From Acidimicrobiales bacterium (GTDB lineage: Bacteria > Actinomycetota > Acidimicrobiia > Acidimicrobiales > JAHWLA01), in the NCBI GenBank assembly GCA_035536915.1, contig DATLNE010000001.1, positions 52,125-116,124 of the forward strand: DNA of 64,000 bases, read 5' to 3'. Both the position numbers and the translations under genes were made by a program. The notes beneath the pieces are model-generated. The model did no database searches, was not told the DNA's origin, and saw only the letters and a program-made list of their open reading frames with translations. Of the stretch, positions 17,418 through 27,249 are shown piece after piece (the stretch's first letter is position 1; each line of letters starts with the position of its first letter).

Positions 17418-18383
17418 TCAGGGTAGGCGTGCGACCGTGAGCGACGCCTGTCCACCGAGGAAGGAACCGAGGCGCTCGACCTCGGCTTCCAACAGCGGCT
17501 CGTCGATGTCGACGAAAGGTTCGACGGTGACCTTCAGCCCCTTGCGCGCCCACATGCCGGCGACCACACCGTCGACCAAGACCAACGGCAGGGCCGCGGG
17601 CCCTTCCCACTTCCCCTTGCCGTATGTGGAGATGCGGGGCTTGGCCTCGGGCGGCACCACCTTGTCGCGGGGGAACGCACCGAGGATGTAGGCGTCGTAC
17701 TGCGGCAGCAGCCGCACCGCGGTCGGTCCCTTGGGCGGCGGTGCGTCGCCGTCGCCATCCAGGCCGTCGAACGCCGCCTTGGCCTCGGCGGGATCGATGT
17801 GCATCCACCGGGCGAAGTCCTTGGGCGCGGCCGGGCCGTAGGCGTCCAGGTAGCGGCGCGCCGCCTCCCGTTGCGCGGTGGCCCGGGCGTGGCGCTTCCA
17901 CGGCACCCCCCAGTCCTTGCGGTGGACGAACGTCACCTTGCTGCCCTGCGGCTTCCCGAAGCACAACACGCCGCGGGTGGCGGCGGGCGAGACGAAGTCG
18001 CCCCACTGCGACAACAGGCGCTCGTCGCCCACCGCGTCGGCCAGTTCGGCGCGGGTCAGGCACCGGCCTCGCAAGGCGCGATCGATGGCGTCGACCAGTT
18101 CGTCGCTGTCGTCGAGGGGCTGCGTCGCCGCGGCCCACAGGGCCGCCTCGTCACTGGGCACCAAGTGCAGCGTGCCCCGCAACGTGTACATCTTCAGCAA
18201 CCGTTTGCGTTCCCACAGCTCGGCCCGCACGTCCTCGGCGGTGATGCCGTCGACCCGGGCGCCGATCGACCACTCGGCGGCCGACGACAGCTGCGCCTGC
18301 ACGCCGCCGATGTCGCGCACCGCTTGCACGATGTCGTCGGTGCGCTCCAGCAGGTGGTGCCGCGCCAGCCGCCGCCGGCACAC
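17418..18383 (-). CDS. Winged-helix DNA-binding domain protein (HTH_42/AlkZ-like)
   Basis: About 321 residues with the layout of the winged-helix HTH_42 family: [21 protein letters not shown] near the start, [15 protein letters not shown] segment ([12 protein letters not shown]), and the C-terminal [13 protein letters not shown]. coli YcaQ and Streptomyces AlkZ in this group unhook DNA crosslinks, so a DNA-repair role is possible. The start is uncertain: no ATG is available and a GTG at 18383, 11 nt after the folD stop, is the best choice. The stop overlaps the metF promoter. Confidence 0.75.
   Translation of the reverse strand: MCRRRLARHHLLERTDDIVQAVRDIGGVQAQLSSAAEWSIGARVDGITAEDVRAELWERKRLLKMYTLRGTLHLVPSDEAALWAAATQPLDDSDELVDAIDRALRGRCLTRAELADAVGDERLLSQWGDFVSPAATRGVLCFGKPQGSKVTFVHRKDWGVPWKRHARATAQREAARRYLDAYGPAAPKDFARWMHIDPAEAKAAFDGLDGDGDAPPPKGPTAVRLLPQYDAYILGAFPRDKVVPPEAKPRISTYGKGKWEGPAALPLVLVDGVVAGMWARKGLKVTVEPFVDIDEPLLEAEVERLGSFLGGQASLTVARLP
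17420..17425 (-). promoter_or_regulatory. -10 element, leaderless metF
   Basis: TACCCT on the minus strand, 6 nt before the metF ATG; no ribosome site is present. Confidence 0.55.
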
Positions 18384-18394
18384 CTCGGGCCAGG

Positions 18395-19240
18395 TCAGCC
18401 CCGGCGTTCTGCCGCCTCCACCGTGTTGCGCAGCAGCAGCGCCACCGTGGTGGGGCCGACGCCGCCGAGGCGGGGCGTGATCCACGACGCCACCTGGCCC
18501 ACCGACTCGTCGACGTCGGGCAGCAGCTTCTTGCCCTCCCACGTGATGCCGCCGCTGACCACGACAGCGCCGGGCCTCACCATGTCGGGTGTGACGAAGC
18601 TGGGCACGCCGACGGCGGCCACCACGATGTCGGCCCGCCGGGTGTAGTCGGCCAGGTTGGGCACGCCGGTGTGCACCACCGTCACCGCGGCGTTGGCGCC
18701 GGGTTGTTTCAGGGTGAGCAGCAGCGACAGCGGCCGGCCCAGCGTGGGGCCGCGGCCGACGACCACCACCTCCTTGCCTGCCACCTCGATGCCGTAGTGC
18801 ACGAACATGGCCTGGATGCCTGCGGGCGTGCACGGCACCGGCCCGTCCTCTTGGAGCACGAGCTTGCCCAGGCTGACCGGGTGCAGGCCGTCGGCGTCCT
18901 TGGCCGGGTCCATGGCACCGAGGGCGGCGTTGAAGTCGAAGCCCTTGGGCACCGGGTGCTGGATGAGGTAGCCGTGTACGGCCGGGTCGTCGTTGAACTG
19001 CCGCACGGCGTCGAGCAAGGCGTCCTGCCCGGCGTCGGCGGGGACGGAGACGTGGTGCGAGGAGATGCCGACCGCTTCGCACGTCTCGTGCTTCTTGCGG
19101 ACGTAGCCGGCCGATGCCGGATCGTCGCCGACCAGGATGGTGCCCAGACCGACGGGTCGGTCGAGCTTGGCGACCCGGTCCTTGACCTCGGCCAGGATGG
19201 CCTCGGCCACCGGGCCACCTGCGAGCAGTTCGGCCGCCAT
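18395..19240 (-). CDS. folD: Bifunctional methylenetetrahydrofolate dehydrogenase/cyclohydrolase
   Basis: FolD interconverts 5,10-methylene-THF and 10-formyl-THF, the donor used by PurH and PurN next to it. The 281-residue protein has the catalytic-Lys motif [11 protein letters not shown], the signature HPVPKGFD, the [13 protein letters not shown] segment, [13 protein letters not shown] for the nucleotide and a final [16 protein letters not shown]. It overlaps the purH stop by ATGA, giving an operon purN-purH-folD. Confidence 0.95.
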   Translation of the reverse strand: MAAELLAGGPVAEAILAEVKDRVAKLDRPVGLGTILVGDDPASAGYVRKKHETCEAVGISSHHVSVPADAGQDALLDAVRQFNDDPAVHGYLIQHPVPKGFDFNAALGAMDPAKDADGLHPVSLGKLVLQEDGPVPCTPAGIQAMFVHYGIEVAGKEVVVVGRGPTLGRPLSLLLTLKQPGANAAVTVVHTGVPNLADYTRRADIVVAAVGVPSFVTPDMVRPGAVVVSGGITWEGKKLLPDVDESVGQVASWITPRLGGVGPTTVALLLRNTVEAAERRG

Positions 19241-20736
19241 CAGTGGAAGAAGTGCCGTTCGCCGGTGAAGACCATGGCGAGGCCGTGTTCGTCGGCCGCG
19301 GCGATGGTCTCGTCGTCGCGCAGCGAGCCGCCCGGTTGCACGACGGCGGCCACGCCCGCCGCGGCGGCGGCGTCGACCCCGTCGCGGAAGGGGTAGAAGG
19401 CGTCGCTGGCGCACACGCCGCCCTTGGCCCGTCCGTCGGCCTTGGTCGCGGCGATCATGCCCGACTCCACCCGGTTCTGTTGGCCCGCGCCGATGCCCAC
19501 GGCTTGGCCGTTGGCCACCAGCACGATGGCGTTCGACTTCACGTGGCCGACGATGCGCCACGCCAACTCGATGTCGCGCCACAGGTCGTCGGTGGGCTGC
19601 GCCTTGGTGACGACCCGCCAGTCGGCGCGGGTGGTTTCGAAGCGGTGCGGCGACTGCACGAGGAAGCCGCCGCCGATCTGGCGGAAGTCGAGCTTGGTGG
19701 GCTCGGGCGGCCGGGCCGTGAGCACCCGCATGTTCTTCTTCGACAGCAGCAACTCCAGGGCGTCGTCGTCGTAGGCGGGAGCGACGACCACCTCGGTGAA
19801 CACCGGTGCCAGCGCTTCGGCCAGCGACAGCGGCACCCGCTGGTTGATTGCCACGATGCCGCCGAAGGCCGAGCGGGGGTCGCACTCGTGCGCCAGCTTG
19901 TAGGCGGTGGTGATGTCGTCGCTCACGGCCACGCCGCAGGGGTTGGCGTGCTTGATGATGGTCACGGCGGGCTGCTCGCCCAGGTCGTGCACCAGCCGCC
20001 ATGCGGCTTCGGTGTCGTAGAGGTTCAGGTACGACAGCTCCTTGCCGCCGTGCTGCACCACGTCGTCCCACCACCCGCTCTCGCCCACCGTGCGATAGCG
20101 GGCGCCCACTTGGTAGGGGTTCTCGCCGTAGCGCAGGTCTTGCGCCCGCTCCAGAGCCAGGTGGACGGTGGGCGGCAGCGCGTCGTCGTCGTTGCTGTCG
20201 AACCACCCGACGATGGCGGCGTCGTAGGCCGCCGTGTGGGCGAAGGCGGCCCGGGCCAGGCGCCTGCGGGTGGCGTCGGACAGTTCGCCCTCGCGACGCA
20301 ACTCGTCGAGCACCGGCTGGTAGTCGGCCGGGTCGACGAGCACGGCGACGGAGTCGTGGTTCTTGGCCGCGGCACGCACCATGGTCGGCCCGCCCACGTC
20401 GATCATCTCGATGGAGGGGTCGGAGCGGAACGGGTAGAGGTTGCAGGCCACCAGGTCGATGGTGTCGATGCCCTGGCGTTCCAGGTCGGCCAGGTGCTCG
20501 GGCTTGGAGCGGTCGGCCAGGATGCCACCGTGGATCTTGGGGTGCAGGGTCTTGACCCGGCCACCCAACATCTCAGGGGCACCCGTCACCGTCTCCACCT
20601 CGACGTGCGGGATGCCCGCCTCGGCCAGGGCGCGCGAGGTGCCGCCGCTCGAGACCAGTTCGAAGCCCAGCGAGACGAGCCCGCGGGCGAAGGCCTCCAA
20701 CCCGGTCTTGTCGTAGACGGACAGCAATGCACGCAC
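19240..20736 (-). CDS. purH: Bifunctional AICAR transformylase/IMP cyclohydrolase
   Basis: PurH catalyses the last two steps of IMP synthesis. The 498-residue protein has the N-terminal cyclohydrolase domain ([29 protein letters not shown]) and the transformylase domain with the catalytic KHANPCGVA motif, FGGIVAIN, and [11 protein letters not shown] near the C-terminus. The GTG start overlaps the purN stop by one base (TAGTG). Confidence 0.97.
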   Translation of the reverse strand: MRALLSVYDKTGLEAFARGLVSLGFELVSSGGTSRALAEAGIPHVEVETVTGAPEMLGGRVKTLHPKIHGGILADRSKPEHLADLERQGIDTIDLVACNLYPFRSDPSIEMIDVGGPTMVRAAAKNHDSVAVLVDPADYQPVLDELRREGELSDATRRRLARAAFAHTAAYDAAIVGWFDSNDDDALPPTVHLALERAQDLRYGENPYQVGARYRTVGESGWWDDVVQHGGKELSYLNLYDTEAAWRLVHDLGEQPAVTIIKHANPCGVAVSDDITTAYKLAHECDPRSAFGGIVAINQRVPLSLAEALAPVFTEVVVAPAYDDDALELLLSKKNMRVLTARPPEPTKLDFRQIGGGFLVQSPHRFETTRADWRVVTKAQPTDDLWRDIELAWRIVGHVKSNAIVLVANGQAVGIGAGQQNRVESGMIAATKADGRAKGGVCASDAFYPFRDGVDAAAAAGVAAVVQPGGSLRDDETIAAADEHGLAMVFTGERHFFH

Positions 20737-21284
20737 TAGGAAATGAACTCCTTGATCGTCTTGGGGTACAGGCGGCGCTCGACGTCCTTGATGCGCTCGT
20801 GCAACGTGGCAGGCGTGTCGTCGGGCAGGACGGGGACGGCCTCTTGGGCCAGGATCGGCCCGGCGTCGACTTCGAGGGTGGCGATGTGCACGGTGCAGCC
20901 CGTGACCTTCACGCCGTAGGCGAGGGCCTCGTCCACGGCGTGCCAGCCAGGGAAGGCGGGCAGCAGGGCCGGGTGCGTGTTGAGGACGCGGCCCTCGAAG
21001 GCGTCGAACAGCGGCTTGTCGTTGATGGTGCCCCAACCCGCCATGACCACGGTGTCGACGTCGTGGCGGCGCAGGGCGTCGACGACCTGGTGGGTGTAGG
21101 CGACCCGGTCGAAGTCGGGGCCGAAGCTGGGGCGCTCGACGAGCTCGGCGGGAATGGCGGCGGCGGCGGCTACCTCGGTGGCCCGGCACGGGCGGTCGAC
21201 CAAGACCACGGCGACGGGGATGCCTTCTTCGAGGATGGCTCCGAGGATCGTCCCGCTGCCCGACGCCAGAACCCCGACTGCCAC
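20736..21284 (-). CDS. purN: Phosphoribosylglycinamide formyltransferase
   Basis: PurN transfers a formyl group from 10-formyl-THF to GAR in purine synthesis. The 182-residue protein begins VAVGVLASGSGT, the usual phosphate loop. It has the catalytic triad region LNTHPALLPAFPG (Asn, His) and GCTVHIATLEVDAGPIL (Asp). The GTG at 21284 is preferred because a minus-strand TAGCGT lies 7 nt upstream; the in-frame GTG at 21293 lies inside that promoter. Confidence 0.95.
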   Translation of the reverse strand: MAVGVLASGSGTILGAILEEGIPVAVVLVDRPCRATEVAAAAAIPAELVERPSFGPDFDRVAYTHQVVDALRRHDVDTVVMAGWGTINDKPLFDAFEGRVLNTHPALLPAFPGWHAVDEALAYGVKVTGCTVHIATLEVDAGPILAQEAVPVLPDDTPATLHERIKDVERRLYPKTIKEFIS

Positions 21285-21291
21285 GGAGGGC

Positions 21292-21301
21292 ACGCTACCG
21301 T
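21292..21301. promoter_or_regulatory. Divergent -10 elements sharing one TA (purN / 21311)
   Basis: Minus-strand TAGCGT (21292-21297) is 7 nt from the purN GTG. Plus-strand TACCGT (21296-21301) is 9 nt from the ATG at 21311. They share the TA at 21296-21297. Confidence 0.6.
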
Positions 21302-21310
21302 GCCTGGTCG

Positions 21311-21865
21311 ATGCCCCGCGTCGACCACGTCATCTACGGGGCCAGGGACCTCGACACGGCGGCCGAGCACTTGGCCACCGCCTTCGGGCTGGAGTCGGTG
21401 GAGGGTGGCGTCCACCCGCAGTGGGGGACGGCGAACCGGCTCGTGGGCCTGGGGGACAGCTACCTGGAAGTGCTGGCCGGTCCGCCGGTAGCCGACCTGC
21501 TGGGCGACGGGCCCGACCGGTTGCTGGGCTGGATGGTGCGCACCGACGACATCGACGCCGACGCCACCCGCCTCGGGCTCGACGTCGTCGCCATGACGCG
21601 CACCCGCCCCGACGGGATCGTGTTGTCGTGGCGGTTGGCGGGTTGGGGGCTCGGCGGTGCCCTGCCTGTGTTCATCCAGTGGGACACGCCGTGGGAGCCC
21701 GGCGGCGGCGCCCGCCTCGACTGGATCGAGCTTTCGGTCAGCCCCTCGTCGTTGGGCGACTGGGTGGGCGACCACGACCTGCCGTTGCGCTATACGGCCG
21801 GCGACCCCGGCGTCCACGCCGTCGGCGTCAGGCTGCCCGACGGGCGCGAGGTCGTCGTCCGCTAG
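21311..21865 (+). CDS. VOC-family glyoxalase-like domain protein
   Basis: The 184-residue protein starts with RVDHVIYGARDLDTAAEHLATAFGL, typical of the Glyoxalase_3-type VOC group, and has a second module towards WIELSVSP. A candidate metal site is formed by His6 and a later Glu. The substrate is unknown. It ends 5 nt before the convergent amidase stop. Confidence 0.72.
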   Translation: MPRVDHVIYGARDLDTAAEHLATAFGLESVEGGVHPQWGTANRLVGLGDSYLEVLAGPPVADLLGDGPDRLLGWMVRTDDIDADATRLGLDVVAMTRTRPDGIVLSWRLAGWGLGGALPVFIQWDTPWEPGGGARLDWIELSVSPSSLGDWVGDHDLPLRYTAGDPGVHAVGVRLPDGREVVVR

Positions 21866-21870
21866 GTCCG

Positions 21871-22890
21871 CTAGAAGACCGGGTCTTCGCAGTTCCGGGC
21901 GGTGCCGTCGGTGCTGTTGCTGGCCGGCGAGTTGCGCGGGTAGGGGGTGACGTAGCCCGAGCCCGGGTCCTTGGTGGTGAGGTAGCGGATGATGCCCCGG
22001 GCCACCGCTTCGCCTTCCACCTTCTGCACGTCGGGCCGTGTGAGCAATTCGGCCTCGGGCGGGTTGGAGATGAAGGCCAGCTCGACCAGCGACGCGGGGA
22101 TGCCTTGCGTGCGGCGGAGGATTCCGTAGTAGTCGTTGCCTCGGTCGTTCTGCCGGTACTTGGCGCCCGCGTCGGTGTCGGCCACCCAGGCCACGGGATA
22201 GGCGGACAACGCCTTGACGATCTCTTCGTAGAGGATGCCCGACAGCCGCTTCGAGTCCGACGACGCCACCTGGTAGTAGGTCTCGGAGCCCGGCCCTTGG
22301 GGGCGAGGGCCGTCGGGCTCGGCGTTGTGGTGGATCGACACGAAGGCCTTGGGCGCCAGCGCGGCGGCCACCCGGCCTCGGGCTTCCAGCGTCATGCGGT
22401 AGTCGGCGGTGCGGGTGAGCACGACCGTGTACCCCGCCGCTTCCAACGCCGCCTTGGCGTGGTTGGTGACGTTGAGGTTGAGGCCCTTCTCCTGCAGGCC
22501 GTTGGGGCCGACGGCGCCTGGCTCCTTGCCGCCGTGGCCCGCGTCGAGCACCACGGCCGCGCCGCCGATCGGCGTGCCGCCTTGCACGGTCGCCTTCGCA
22601 CCGCACGGCGTTGTCACCTGGAAGGTGTCACCGTTGCGGCTGAGCACGGGAAGCACCACGCCGCTGGGCGACACGACGACCTTGGCCACCACGGGGGCAG
22701 GGGGAGGCGCGGGCACAACCGTCGTCACGGTAGGAGGCGGGAGCGGCTCGCTGGTGGTGGTGCTGGGCACCACCGTGCTGGTCACCGCTTCGGGCGGCAG
22801 CGTGGGCGGGGCCGAGCCCTCGTCGCCCGCCACCAGGGCGGCCGTCAGGGTCGAGGCAAGGAAAAGGGCAGCAACGGCAAGGCGCAACAT
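21871..22890 (-). CDS. Secreted N-acetylmuramoyl-L-alanine amidase (Amidase_3)
   Basis: The 339-residue protein has a signal peptide and a Pro/Thr/Val-rich linker (about 30-75), then a zinc amidase domain. The zinc motifs are VLDAGHGGKEPGAVG (His), a conserved Glu region, SIHHNAE (His), and the catalytic Glu in LVELAFISNP. It cleaves the bond between muramic acid and the stem peptide in peptidoglycan. The ATG at 22890 is preferred over 22917, which lies within the upstream hairpin. A TACCGT is 9 nt before it. Confidence 0.9.
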   Translation of the reverse strand: MLRLAVAALFLASTLTAALVAGDEGSAPPTLPPEAVTSTVVPSTTTSEPLPPPTVTTVVPAPPPAPVVAKVVVSPSGVVLPVLSRNGDTFQVTTPCGAKATVQGGTPIGGAAVVLDAGHGGKEPGAVGPNGLQEKGLNLNVTNHAKAALEAAGYTVVLTRTADYRMTLEARGRVAAALAPKAFVSIHHNAEPDGPRPQGPGSETYYQVASSDSKRLSGILYEEIVKALSAYPVAWVADTDAGAKYRQNDRGNDYYGILRRTQGIPASLVELAFISNPPEAELLTRPDVQKVEGEAVARGIIRYLTTKDPGSGYVTPYPRNSPASNSTDGTARNCEDPVF

Positions 22891-22899
22891 CGCTAGCCC

Positions 22900-22905
22900 A
22901 CGGTA
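22900..22905 (-). promoter_or_regulatory. -10 element for the amidase
   Basis: Minus-strand TACCGT 9 nt before the amidase ATG, directly next to the hairpin that ends the sucCD operon. Confidence 0.45.
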
Positions 22906-22907
22906 CC

Positions 22908-22948
22908 CCGAGTACATAGCGCTTCAGAACGAAGCGCCATGTACTCGG
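22908..22948 (-). terminator. Inverted repeat after sucCD
   Basis: Arms 22908-22925 and 22931-22948 match at 17 of 18 positions around an AGAAC loop. It lies 8 nt after the sucD stop on the minus strand and just before the amidase promoter. There is no T-tract. Confidence 0.7.
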
Positions 22949-22956
22949 AGCGGGGG

Positions 22957-23841
22957 TTACAGGGTGGCGACGACTTGGGCCATCAGTTCGCCGGCCTCGG
23001 TGGGGTTGAGGCCCACCTTCACGCCGGCGGCCCGGAGGGCGTCCATCTTGGCCTGGGCCGTGCCCTTGGAGCCGGAGATGATGGCGCCCGCGTGGCCCAT
23101 CTTCTTGCCGGGGGGCGCGGTCACGCCGGCCACGTAGGCCACGACGGGCTTGCTCATCTCCTTGGCGATGAACTCGGCCGCCTCTTCCTCGGCCGAGCCG
23201 CCGATCTCGCCGAACATGATCACGGCCTTGGTCTCGGGGTCGGCCTCGAAGGCCGACAGGCAGTCGATGAACGACGTGCCGGGCACGGGGTCGCCGCCAA
23301 TGCCCACGCAGGTGGTGACGCCGATCCCCTTCTGCTTGAGCTCGTACAGCGCTTGATAGGTCAGGGTGCCCGACCGGGACACGATGCCGACCGGCCCGCC
23401 CGCCTCGGCGATCTCGCCCGGCGTGATCCCGATGTTGCACTTGCCGGGGCTGATGATGCCGGGGCAGTTGGGGCCGAGCAGGCGGGTGCCGGGGAACTCA
23501 CGGCGCAACCGGTTGAACACCAGCGCCTCGTCCTGCGCGGGGATGCCCTCGGTGATGCAGACCACGAACGGCACGCCTGCCTCGGCCGACTGCATGATGG
23601 CGCCGGGCGCCGCCTTGGGCGGCACCGCGACGAACGAGGCGTTGGCGCCGGTGGCGTCGACCGCCTCCTGCACCGAGTCGAACACGGGGATGCCCTCGAC
23701 GTCCTGGCCGCCCTTGCCCGGGGTCACGCCCGCCACCACCTGGGTGCCGTACGCCTTGTTGCGCAGGCCGTGGAACTTGCCCTGGCTGCCGGTCAGGCCC
23801 TGCACGAGCACCTTGGTCGTCTCGTCCACGAAGATGCTCAT
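22957..23841 (-). CDS. sucD: Succinyl-CoA synthetase alpha subunit
   Basis: SucD with SucC interconverts succinyl-CoA and succinate with ATP or GTP formation. The 294-residue protein shows the CoA-binding start [33 protein letters not shown] and [11 protein letters not shown]. The catalytic phospho-His is in [17 protein letters not shown]. It overlaps the sucC stop by ATGA. Confidence 0.97.
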   Translation of the reverse strand: MSIFVDETTKVLVQGLTGSQGKFHGLRNKAYGTQVVAGVTPGKGGQDVEGIPVFDSVQEAVDATGANASFVAVPPKAAPGAIMQSAEAGVPFVVCITEGIPAQDEALVFNRLRREFPGTRLLGPNCPGIISPGKCNIGITPGEIAEAGGPVGIVSRSGTLTYQALYELKQKGIGVTTCVGIGGDPVPGTSFIDCLSAFEADPETKAVIMFGEIGGSAEEEAAEFIAKEMSKPVVAYVAGVTAPPGKKMGHAGAIISGSKGTAQAKMDALRAAGVKVGLNPTEAGELMAQVVATL

Positions 23842-24989
23842 CGAAGGGTGCCTCCAGACAGCGTGACGGCTTCACGAGCCGCTTCCAGCATGGTCGGCTT
23901 CGAACGCAGCCGATCGGACAGATGGGGTTGCAGGATCTCCCGGCCCTGCTCGGCATTGGTGCCGTCGAGGCGGATGACGATGGGCGCCTTGATGTCGACC
24001 CGCTCCAGGGCCTGCACGATGCCGTTGGCCACCTCTTCGCCGCGGGTGATGCCGCCGAAGATGTTGATGAAGATGGCCTTGACCTTCTCGTCGGAGTTGA
24101 TGACCTCGAGCGCGTTGGCCATGACCTCGGCCGAGGCGCCGCCGCCGATGTCGAGGAAGTTGGCGGGCGTGCCGCCCACCTGGTTCACCACGTCGCACGT
24201 CGACATGGCCAGGCCCGCGCCGTTGGCGATGATGCCGACCTCGCCGTCGAGGCCGACGTACTGCAGCCCCTTCTCGGCGGCCAGCTCCTCGCGGGCGTCG
24301 AGCACTTGCAACCCGCGGAACTCGTCCCACTCGGGGTGCCGGAAGGCGGCGTTGTCGTCGAGGGTCACCTTGGCGTCGAGGGCGTGGACCTTGCCCTCGG
24401 GCGTGAGGATCAGCGGGTTGATCTCGGCCAGGTCGGTGTCGCCCTCGACGTAGCAGCGGTACAGCTTCTGCAAGATCTCGATGGCGCCGTCGCGGGCCTC
24501 GGGGTCGAGGTTGGCGGCGTCGACCCACTCGGCCGCCTTCTCGGGGGTGAGCCCGTCGACCGGGTCGATGTGGATCTTGGCGATGGCTTCGGGGTTCTCC
24601 TCGGCCACCTGCTCGATCTCCACGCCGCCCTCGGCCGACAGCATGCCGAGGTGCAGCTTGGCGGCCCGGTCCAAGGTGAACGACGCGTAGTACTCCTTGG
24701 CGATGTCGGAGGCGTGCTCGATCCAAAGCCGCTTCACCACATGGCCCTTGATGTCCATGCCCAAGATGTTGGAGGCGTGCGTGCGCACTTCCTCGGCGTC
24801 GTTGGCCAGCTTGATGCCGCCCGCCTTGCCTCGGCCGCCCACCTGCACCTGCGCCTTCACCACCACGGGGTAGCCGGCCGCTTCCGCTTGGGTAACGGCG
24901 TCATCGACGGTGTCGGCCACGCCGCCCGCCGAGACGGGGATGCCGAAACGGGCGAAGTACTGCTTGCCCTGGTACTCGAACAGGTCCAC
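23838..24989 (-). CDS. sucC: Succinyl-CoA synthetase beta subunit
   Basis: This 383-residue ATP-grasp subunit binds nucleotide and succinate. It has the start [40 protein letters not shown] with the metal ligands, the [14 protein letters not shown] hinge, and the FINIFGGI segment. The GTG start follows the stop of the B12-binding subunit directly (TAAGTG), with GGAAGGA upstream, so the three genes are cotranscribed. Confidence 0.97.
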   Translation of the reverse strand: MDLFEYQGKQYFARFGIPVSAGGVADTVDDAVTQAEAAGYPVVVKAQVQVGGRGKAGGIKLANDAEEVRTHASNILGMDIKGHVVKRLWIEHASDIAKEYYASFTLDRAAKLHLGMLSAEGGVEIEQVAEENPEAIAKIHIDPVDGLTPEKAAEWVDAANLDPEARDGAIEILQKLYRCYVEGDTDLAEINPLILTPEGKVHALDAKVTLDDNAAFRHPEWDEFRGLQVLDAREELAAEKGLQYVGLDGEVGIIANGAGLAMSTCDVVNQVGGTPANFLDIGGGASAEVMANALEVINSDEKVKAIFINIFGGITRGEEVANGIVQALERVDIKAPIVIRLDGTNAEQGREILQPHLSDRLRSKPTMLEAAREAVTLSGGTLR

Positions 24990-25397
24990 TTAGCTTCCTT
25001 CCCGCGCCGTGAGCGCAGATTGCAACCACTCGGCAATGCGAGGCAGCGGCGTGCCCGGGGTGAAGACCTCGGCCACGCCCGCCTCCTTCAACGTGGCGAT
25101 GTCGTCCTCGGGGATGATGCCGCCGCACATGACGATGACGTCGTCGGCGCCGCGCTCCCGCAGCAGGTCGACGACCCGGGGCACCAGCGTGAGGTGGGCA
25201 CCGGAGAGGAGCGACAGCCCCACGGCGTCGGCGTCCTCCTGGATGGCGGTCTCGACCACCTGCTCGGGCGTCTGGTGGAGCCCGGTGTAGATGACCTCGA
25301 ACCCGGCGTCACGCAGGGCTCGGGCGATCACTTTGGCGCCGCGATCGTGGCCGTCGAGACCGGGCTTGGCCACGACGACCCGGTAGGGATGTGTCAC
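24990..25397 (-). CDS. B12-binding small subunit of a methylmalonyl-CoA-mutase-type enzyme
   Basis: This 135-residue protein is a lone cobalamin-binding domain. It has the DxHxxG motif (DGHDRG, residues 15-20) whose His ligates cobalt, then SLLSGAH and CGGIIPEDD. Methylmalonyl-CoA or isobutyryl-CoA mutases use such separate subunits with a large catalytic subunit, which is not in this window. Joining sucCD suggests the methylmalonyl-CoA to succinyl-CoA step. The GTG at 25397 is chosen because TACTAT lies 8 nt upstream. Confidence 0.85.
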   Translation of the reverse strand: MTHPYRVVVAKPGLDGHDRGAKVIARALRDAGFEVIYTGLHQTPEQVVETAIQEDADAVGLSLLSGAHLTLVPRVVDLLRERGADDVIVMCGGIIPEDDIATLKEAGVAEVFTPGTPLPRIAEWLQSALTAREGS

Positions 25398-25405
25398 GGG
25401 GCGCA

Positions 25406-25411
25406 ATAGTA
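25406..25411 (-). promoter_or_regulatory. -10 element, leaderless B12-subunit/sucCD operon
   Basis: TACTAT on the minus strand is 8 nt before the GTG at 25397. Confidence 0.5.
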
Positions 25412-25416
25412 GGCAG

Positions 25417-26769
25417 GTGCCCCTTCACCGCCTCCAGACGGAGTGGGACGCCGGCCTGCGCGGCGGCGACCCACTCGGCTTCCCCGGCTACGGCGGCGCG
25501 CCCGACCGCGAGTCGGTGCTGACGGGGCGCACCGAGCACTACGCACTGATCGAATCGCGCTTCGAGGTGCTGGGCGGCTCGATGGGCGCGGTGCACGGGG
25601 AACGGGTGGTGCGGGCCTATCGGCGGGCGGCCGACGAAGGCCTGCCGGTGGTCGTGCTGACGCAATCGGGCGGCGCCCGCATGCAAGAGGGCATGGTGTC
25701 GCTCATCCAGATGCCGCGCTGTGCAGCGGCCGCTCGGGCCCACGGCGCAGCCGGCCTGCTGAGCGTCGGCGTCTACCGCTCCCCCACCACCGGCGGCGTG
25801 TTCGCGTCGTACGGCTCGTTGGTCGACGTGCGCGCCGCGGTGGCGGGCGCCACCGTCGGCTTCGCCGGGCCGCGGGTGGTCGAGCTCACGCTGGGGCGGC
25901 GCTTGCCCGCCGACTCGCACACGGCGGAGTCGGCGTACGCCGCGGGGCTCGCCGACGCCCTGCTCGACGACGACGAGCAGGCGGGCTGGGTGGAGGCGGC
26001 ACTGGGCTTGCGGGCCACGCCCTTGTCGCCCCGCTTCGAGCCCGCGCCCGGCGCTGTCGAACCGTCCTCCGCATGGGACGAGGTCGGCCGTTCCCGCGCC
26101 CCGGGCCGACCCAGCGGCTTCGACTGGGCGGCGCTGCTCACCGACTCGTGGATCGACTTGCACGGTACCGATCCCACCGTGCGCGCCGGGCTGGCCCGCC
26201 TCGACGGCGACCGGGTCGTGGTGGTTGCCCTCGACCGGTACGCAGCCGACGGTCGCCCCACCCCCGCCGGCTTCCGGCTGGCGCAGCGGGCGGGGGCGTT
26301 GGCAGGCCGGCTCGGGCTCCCGCTGCTGTCGCTGATCGACACGCCCGGGGCTGCGCCCGGGGCCGAGTCGGAGGCCGACGGCATCGCCGGTGAGATCGCC
26401 CGCACCATGGTGGCCTTCGACGCCTGCCCGACGACGACGGTGGCCGTGTGTGTCGGCGAAGGCGGCAGCGGTGGTGCGCTGGCCGTCGGCCACGCCGACC
26501 GGTTGCTCGTGCTGGAGCACGGCATCTTCTCCGTCATCGCGCCCGAGGGCGCCGCCGCCATCCTCGAACGCGACGCCACCAAAGCGCCCACCGTGGCCGA
26601 GCACTTGCGGCTGGCCTCACGCGATCTGCTCGACTTGGGCATCGTGGACGAGGTGGTGCCCGAGACGGTCGACCAGGTGCGTGCCGCAGTTCGGCGGGCG
26701 GTCGGCGAAGCGCGGCCGGGCGACCGCCACCGACGGCTCGACGCAGCAACGCAGCGGTGGGTGCAATGA
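25417..26769 (+). CDS. Acyl-CoA carboxylase carboxyltransferase, fused beta and alpha halves
   Basis: The 450-residue protein joins two crotonase-fold halves. The beta-like half has [13 protein letters not shown] and [14 protein letters not shown]. The alpha-like half has [22 protein letters not shown] and [12 protein letters not shown]. The enzyme moves CO2 from carboxybiotin to acetyl- or propionyl-CoA and needs a biotin carboxylase subunit encoded elsewhere. No N-terminal zinc finger of the AccD type is visible. It is divergent from the B12-subunit/sucCD operon. Acetyl-CoA versus propionyl-CoA preference cannot be decided by reading. Confidence 0.88.
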   Translation: MPLHRLQTEWDAGLRGGDPLGFPGYGGAPDRESVLTGRTEHYALIESRFEVLGGSMGAVHGERVVRAYRRAADEGLPVVVLTQSGGARMQEGMVSLIQMPRCAAAARAHGAAGLLSVGVYRSPTTGGVFASYGSLVDVRAAVAGATVGFAGPRVVELTLGRRLPADSHTAESAYAAGLADALLDDDEQAGWVEAALGLRATPLSPRFEPAPGAVEPSSAWDEVGRSRAPGRPSGFDWAALLTDSWIDLHGTDPTVRAGLARLDGDRVVVVALDRYAADGRPTPAGFRLAQRAGALAGRLGLPLLSLIDTPGAAPGAESEADGIAGEIARTMVAFDACPTTTVAVCVGEGGSGGALAVGHADRLLVLEHGIFSVIAPEGAAAILERDATKAPTVAEHLRLASRDLLDLGIVDEVVPETVDQVRAAVRRAVGEARPGDRHRRLDAATQRWVQ

Positions 26770-27206
26770 GCCCGCGCCAGAAGCTCGCGCCCCGCACAGT
26801 CGTGGTGCTGTCGTTGACCGCGGTCGCCTTCGCCGGCGTGCTGCTGTTCATGGTGGTGAACTACGCCTCGCAAAACCCCGGTGACGCCAACCTCGGTTCC
26901 GACGTGGTCACAGCCAATGCCGAGGTCATGGCCAAGCGCATTGCCGAGACGGGGCCGCGGGCCTACCAGGACCCGCGCGGCGAGCGGCACGTGTACCTCC
27001 AGCACACCGGCGACGACCCGCAGCGAGGGTGGGTGCTCATCCTGGCCCAGGCGCCCGACGGGTGCGCCGTCTTGTGGGACGTGAAGCGCGACGTGTTCGA
27101 GGCGCCGTGCACCAAACGCACCTACCCCGCCGACGGGACCGGCCTCACCACATACCCGGCGCCGGTCGAAAACGGGCGGGTCGTCATCGACCTACGAGGT
27201 GGCTAG
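26766..27206 (+). CDS. Single-pass membrane protein of unknown function
   Basis: The 146-residue protein has one N-terminal membrane segment (about 12-32) and an outer domain of about 110 residues with a Cys pair (DGCAVLWD, EAPCTKR). It overlaps the carboxyltransferase stop by ATGA, so it is cotranscribed with it. No family is recognised. Its TAG stop forms the first half of a TAGCCT promoter-like hexamer. Confidence 0.65.
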   Translation: MSPRQKLAPRTVVVLSLTAVAFAGVLLFMVVNYASQNPGDANLGSDVVTANAEVMAKRIAETGPRAYQDPRGERHVYLQHTGDDPQRGWVLILAQAPDGCAVLWDVKRDVFEAPCTKRTYPADGTGLTTYPAPVENGRVVIDLRGG

Positions 27207-27209
27207 CCT
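27204..27209 (+). promoter_or_regulatory. TAGCCT -10 containing the upstream stop codon
   Basis: The TAG stop of the membrane-protein gene begins a TAGCCT hexamer. A GTG at 27216, 6 nt later, opens a 40-codon frame that overlaps the lipase start in another frame. Confidence 0.4.
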
Positions 27210-27249
27210 GCCCGGGTGATTTTGAAAATGGCCCCCTTGGGCAATACAG

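Noticed and set aside
22891..22917. ATG at 22917 as the amidase start
   Set aside because: It lies in the left arm of the sucCD hairpin and upstream of the TACCGT promoter; the ATG at 22890 leads straight into a normal signal peptide.
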